A stretch of DNA of 64,000 bases from Ornithodoros turicata (Eukaryota > Arthropoda > Arachnida > Ixodida > Argasidae), in contig NC_088206.1 of NCBI RefSeq assembly GCF_037126465.1, positions 56,958,841 through 57,022,840 of the forward strand, read 5' to 3'. The translations under genes were made by a program, and so were the position numbers. The notes under the pieces are model-generated. The model saw only the letters and a list, made by a program, of their open reading frames with translations, ran no database searches and was not told where the DNA came from. Of the stretch, positions 59,101-64,000 are shown piece after piece (the stretch's first letter is position 1; every line of letters starts with the position of its first letter).

Positions 59101-62100
59101 AGAGTCCACAGTGCGAAGAAATTATCGATAGAAAAAAGCGATTGTAACAAAAAGTGGTCAGGGCATGAACAACCAATAGGGATGAAAATACAAAATTCCC
59201 ATTGAGAGTCCAACCCGGAACTGTTGGATTCAGAGTCCACAGTGCGAAGAAATGATCGACAGAAAAAAAAAAGCGATTGTAGTGAAAAGCAGCAATAGGG
59301 ACCAAAATAGAAAGTTTCCACTGAGAGTCCAACCCGGATTGTTGGATTCAGAGTCCACAGTGCCAAGAAATGATCGACAGAAAAAAAGCGATTGTTGCGA
59401 AAAGCAGCAATAGGGACCAAAATAGAAAGTTTCCAATGAGAGTCCAACCCGGATTGTTGGTTTCAGAGTCCACAGTGCGAAGAAATGATCGACAGAAAAA
59501 AAGCGATTGTAGCGAAAAGCAGCAATAGGGACCAAAATAGAAAATTTCCACTGAGAGTTCAACCCGGATTGTTGGATTCAGAGTCCACAGTGCGAAGAAA
59601 TGATCGACAGAAAAAAAGCGATTGTAGCGAAAAGCAGCAATCGGGACCAAAATAGAAAGTTTCCACTGAGAGTCCAACCCGGATTGTTGGATTCAGAGTC
59701 CACAGTGCGGAGAAATGATCGACAGAAAAAAAGCGATTGTAGCGAAAAGCAGCAATAGGGACCAAAATAGAAAGTTTCCAATGAGAGTCCAACCCGGATT
59801 GTTGGTTTCAGAGTCCACAGTGCGAAGAAATGATCGACAGAAAAAAAGCGATTGTAGCGAAAAGCAGCAATAGGGACCAAAATAGAAAGTTTCCAATGAG
59901 AGTCCAACCCGGATTGTTGGATTCAGAGTCCACAGTGCGAAGAAATGATCGACAGAAAAAAAGCGATTGTAACAAAAAGTGGTCAGGGCATGAATAACCA
60001 ATAGGGATGGAAATAGAAAGTTCCCACTGAGAGTCCAAGACAGTCCAGATTGTTGGATTCAGAGTCCACAGTGCGAAGAAATTATCGATAGAAAAAAGCG
60101 ATTGTAACAAAAAGTGGTCAGGGCACGAACAACCAATAGGGATGGAAATACAAAGTTCCCACTGAGAGTCCAATCCGGATTGTTGGATTCACAGTCCACA
60201 GTGCGAAGAAATGATCGACAGAAAAAAGCGATTGTAACAAAAGTGGTCAGGGCATGAACAACCAATAGGGATGAAAATAGAAAGTTCCCACTGAGAGTCC
60301 AAGACAGTCCAGATTGTTGAATTCAGAGTCCACAGTGCGAAGAAATGATCGATAGAAAAAAGCGATTGTAACAAAAGTGGTCAAGGCATGAACAACCAAT
60401 AGGGATGAAAATAGAAAGTTCCCACTGAGAGTCCAAGGCAGTCCAGATTGTTGGATTCAGAGTCCACAGAGCGAAGAAATGATCGACAGAAAAAAGCGAT
60501 TGTAACAAAAAGTGGTCAGGGCATGAACAACCAATAGGGATGAAAATAGAAAGTTCCCACTGAGAGTCCAAGACAGTCCATATTGTTGAATTCAGAGTCC
60601 ACAGTGCGAAGAAATTATCGATAGAAAAAAGCGATTGTAACAAAAAGTGGTCAGGGCATGAACGACCAATAGGGATGAAAATACAAAGTTCCCACTGAGA
60701 GTCCAACCCGGATTTTTGGATTCAGAGTCCACAGTGCGAAGAAATGATCGACAGAAAAAAGCGATTGTAACAAAAGTAGTCAGGGCATGAACAAGCAATA
60801 GGGATGAAAATAGAAAGTTCCCACTGAGAGTCCAAGACAGTCCAGATTGTTGGATTCGAGTCCACAGTGCGAAGAAATGATCGACAGAAAAAAGCGATTG
60901 TAACAAAAAGTGGTCAGGGATGAACAACCGATAGGGATGAAAATAGAAAGTTCCCACTGGGAGTCCAACCCGGATTGTTGGATTCAGAGTCCACATTGCC
61001 AAGAAATGATCGACAGAAAAAAGCGATTGTAACAAAAGTGGTCAGGGCATGAACAAGCAATAGGGATGCAAATAGAAAGTTCCAACTGAGAGTCCAAGAC
61101 AGTCCAGATTGTTGAATTCAGAGTCCACAGCGCGAAGAAATTATCGATAGAAAAAAACGATTGTAACAAAAAGTGGTCAGGGCATGAACAACCAATAGGG
61201 ATGAAAATACAATGTTCCCACTGATTGTAGCGAAAAGCGGCGATAAGTACCAAAATATAAAGTTTCCACTGAGGGTCTAACCGGAACTGTTGTATTCAGA
61301 GTCCACAGTGCGAAGAAATGATCGACAGAAAAAAAGCGATTGTAGTGAAAAGCGGCAATAGGGACCAAAATAGAAAATTTCCACTGAGAGTTCAACACGG
61401 ATTGTTGGATTCAGAGTCCACAGTGCGAAGAAATGATCGACAGGAAAAAAGCGATTGTAGCGAAAACCAGCAATCGGGACCAAAATAGAAAGTTTCCACT
61501 GAGAGTCCAACCCGGATTGTTGGATTCAGAGTCCACAGTGCGGAGAAATGATCGACAGAAAAAAAGCGATTGTAGCGAAAAGCAGCAATAGAGACCAAAA
61601 TAGGAAGTTTCCAATGAGAGTCCAACCCGGATTGTTGGTTTCAGAGTCCACAGTGCGAAGAAATGATCGACAGAAAAAAAGCGATTGTAGCGAAAAGCAG
61701 CAATAGGGACCAAAATAGAAAGTTTCCAATGAGAGTCCAACCCGGATTGTTGGATTCAGAGTCCACAGTGCGAAGAAATGATCGACAGAAAAAAAGCGAT
61801 TGTAGCGAAAAGCAGCAGTAGGGACCAAAATAGAAAGTTTCCAATGAGAGTCCAACCCGGATTGTTGGATTCAGAGTCCACAGTGCGAAGAAATGATCAA
61901 CAGAAAAAAACGATTGTAACAAAAGTGGTCAGGGCATGAACAAGCAATAGGGATGAAAATAGAAAGTTCCCACTGAGAGTCCAAGACAGTCCAGACTGTT
62001 GAATTCAGAGTCCACAGTGCGAAGAAATTATCGATAGAAAAAAGCGATTGTAACAAAAAGTGGTCAGGGCATGAACAACCAATAGGGATGAAAATACAAA

Positions 62101-64000
62101 GTTCCCACTGGGAGTCCAACCCGGATTGTTGGATTCAGAGTCCACATTGCCAAGAAATGATCGACAGAAAAAAGCGATTGTAACAAAAAGTGGTCAGGGC
62201 ATGAACAAGCAATAGGGATGAAAATAGAAAGTTCCCACTGAGAGTCCAAGACAGTCCAGATTGTTGAATTCAGAGTCCACAGTGCGAAGAAATTATCGAT
62301 AGAAAAAAGCGATTGTAACAAAAAGTTGTCAGGGCATGAACAACCAATAGGGATGAAAATACAAAGTTCCCACTGGGAGTCCAACCCTGATTGTTGGATT
62401 CAGAGTCCACAGTGCGAAGAAATGATCGACAGAAAAAAGCGATTGTAACAAAAAGTGGTCAGGGCATGAACAACCAATAGGGATGAAAATACAATGTTCC
62501 CACTGATTGTAACGAAAAGCGGCAATAAGGACCAAAATAGAAAGTTTCCACTGAGGGTCTAACCGGAACTGTTGGATTCAGAGTCCACAGTGCGAAGAAA
62601 TGATCGACAGAAAAAAAGCGATTGTAGTGAAAAGCGGCAATAGGGACCAAAATAGAAAATTTCCACTGAGAGTTCAACCCGGATTTTGGATTCAGAGTCC
62701 ACAGTGCGAAGAAATGATCGACAGAAAAAAAGCGATTGTAGCGAAAAGCAGCAATCGGGACCAAAATAGAAAGTTTCAACTGAGAGTCCAACCCGGATTG
62801 TTGGATTCAGAGTCCACAGAGCGAAGAAATGATCGACAGAAAAAAGCGATTGTAACAAAAAGTGGTCAGAGCATGAACAACCAATAGGGATGAAAATAGA
62901 AAGTTCCCACTCAGAGTCCAAGACAGTCCAGATTGTTGAATTCAGAGTCCGAAGTGCGAAGATATTATTGATAGAAAAAAGCGATTGTAACAAAAAGTGG
63001 TCAGGGCATGAACAAGCAATAGGGATGAAAATACAAAGTTCCCACTGAGAGTCCAACCCGGATTGTTGAATTCAGAGTCCACAGTGCGAAGACATGATCG
63101 ATAGAAAAAAGCGATTGTAACAAAAAGTGGTCAGGGCATGAACAAGCAATGGGGAGAAAAATACAAAGTTCCCACTGAGAGTCCAACGCGGATTGTTGAA
63201 TTCAGAGTCCACAGTGCGAAGACATGATCGATAGAAAAAAGCGATTGTAACAAAAAGTGGTCAGGGCATGAACAACCAATAGGGATAAAAATAGAAAGTT
63301 CCCACTGAGAGTCCAACGCGGATTGTTGGATTCAAGTCCACAGTGCGAAGAAATGATCGATAGAAAAAAGCGATTGTAACAAAAGTGGTCAAAGCATGAA
63401 CAACCAATAGGGATGAAAATAGAAAGTTCCCACTGAGAGTCCAAGACAGTCCAGATTGTTGAATTCAGAGTCCACAGTGCGAAGAAATGATCGACAGAAA
63501 AAAAGCGATTGTAGCGAAAAGCAGCAATAGGGACCAAAATAGAAAGTTTCCAATGAGAGTCCAACCCGGATTGGTGGATTCAGAGTCCACAGTGCGAAGA
63601 AATGATCGACAGAAAAAAAGCGATTGTAGCGAAAAGCAGCAATAGGGACCAAAATAGAAAGTTTCCAATGAGAGTCCAACCCGGATTGTTGGATTCAGAG
63701 TCCACAGTGCGAAGAAATGATCGACAGAAAAAAGCGATTGTAACAAAAAGTGGTCAGGGCATGAACAAGCAATAGGGATGAAAATAGAAAGTTCCCACTG
63801 AGAGTCCAAGACAGTCCAGATTGTTGGATTCGAGTCCACAGTGCGAAGAAATGATCGACAGAAAAAAGCGATTGTAACAAAAAGTGGTCAGAGATGAACA
63901 ACCGATAGGGATGAAAATAGAAAGTTCCCACTGAGAGTCCAAGACAGTCCAGATTGTTGAATTCAGAGTCCACAGTGCGAAGAAATGATCAACAGAAAAA
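56171..64000. repeat. Satellite array, right block (115/130/135-bp units, runs off the window)
   Basis: This continues the array of 48667-50498. Besides 130- and 135-bp units there is a 115-bp class (for example 58808 to 58923) in which GTGGTCAGGGCATGAA is missing and the text is GATTGTAGCGAAAAGCAGCA. Classes occur in runs rather than strictly alternating. Chimeric short units with the junction CCCACTGATTGTA occur at 58317, 61223 and 62505, with a variant at 56464. The array still continues at base 64000. Confidence 0.95.
57230..62010. repeat. Higher-order duplication inside the satellite (about 2.9 kb offset)
   Basis: Blocks around 58078-59020 recur at 60984-61922 at a constant offset of 2906 bp, including the chimeric junction (58317 and 61223). 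Blocks at 57282-57930 recur at 60323-60970 at an offset of 3041 bp. The difference, 135 bp, is exactly one long unit, so the copies differ by loss or gain of one unit. Within the first copy, 58505-58834 and 59578-59907 are also nearly identical (offset 1073). Confidence 0.85.

Noticed and set aside
48420..64000. Dozens of minus-strand frames of 60-190 codons with recurring peptides such as CSCPDHFLLQSLFSIDNFFA
   Set aside because: They are translations of the 115/130/135-bp satellite. They shift frame when unit length changes, lack splice or start logic, and share no domain. The 135-bp units keep frame only because 135 is divisible by three.
1..64000. CRISPR arrays, bacterial operons, ribosome binding sites, prophage
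   Set aside because: Spliced genes, MITEs and satellite show that this is nuclear eukaryotic DNA. The regular satellite units have no distinct spacers.

Overview
This is a eukaryotic, animal nuclear window that is mostly repeats. GT-AG introns (some only 58-64 bp) split one recognisable host gene. The rest is transposable elements, their remnants, and one end of a satellite array. An ABCH/ABCG-like half transporter together with this repeat mix (mariner, hAT, TTAA and palindromic MITEs, PIF/Harbinger, ISL2EU-like THAP elements, RNase H-bearing LINEs) suggests an arthropod, most likely a chelicerate such as a hard tick. That assignment is inference from gene and repeat types, not from a marker gene.

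Layout. 1-12 kb: no convincing host gene; an internally deleted mariner (647-964), an eroded LINE 3' end (about 1550-2340), a possible Penelope-like remnant, two adjacent hAT-type elements (4476-5062 and 5080-5845) and an inverted-repeat element (about 9.11-10.14 kb). 12.1-21.0 kb, minus strand: a multi-exon ABC half transporter whose introns hold a palindromic MITE, a TTAA-flanked element and a small hAT element. 21-26.5 kb: simple repeats and a tandem duplication. 26.87-32.16 kb: a two-gene PIF/Harbinger transposon (DDE transposase on plus, Myb/SANT-like protein on minus, convergent), sitting between two copies of one LINE family and apparently inside the second copy (its 5' piece before, its ORF1/ORF2 at 32.2-37.2 kb after).

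37.2-47.3 kb: a near-perfect 240-bp palindrome, then an ISL2EU-like transposon with a THAP-HTH-DDE transposase on plus and, convergent to it, a SWIM-YqaJ-PHD gene on minus. The YqaJ exon is split by a hAT MITE with an exact 8-bp duplication, and the long transposase intron holds at least three nested elements. Both genes carry frameshifts or stops.

48.67 kb to the window end: a satellite of about 115/130/135-bp units with a roughly 2.9-kb higher-order duplication. A full-length I-group LINE (50,499-56,170, minus strand) is inserted into it with an 11-bp target duplication. Its ORF1 is intact and its ORF2 is intact except for one stop codon near the C-terminus.

Translations of the satellite give many long reading frames on the minus strand. 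These are artefacts of repeat length and composition, and none is annotated as a gene.
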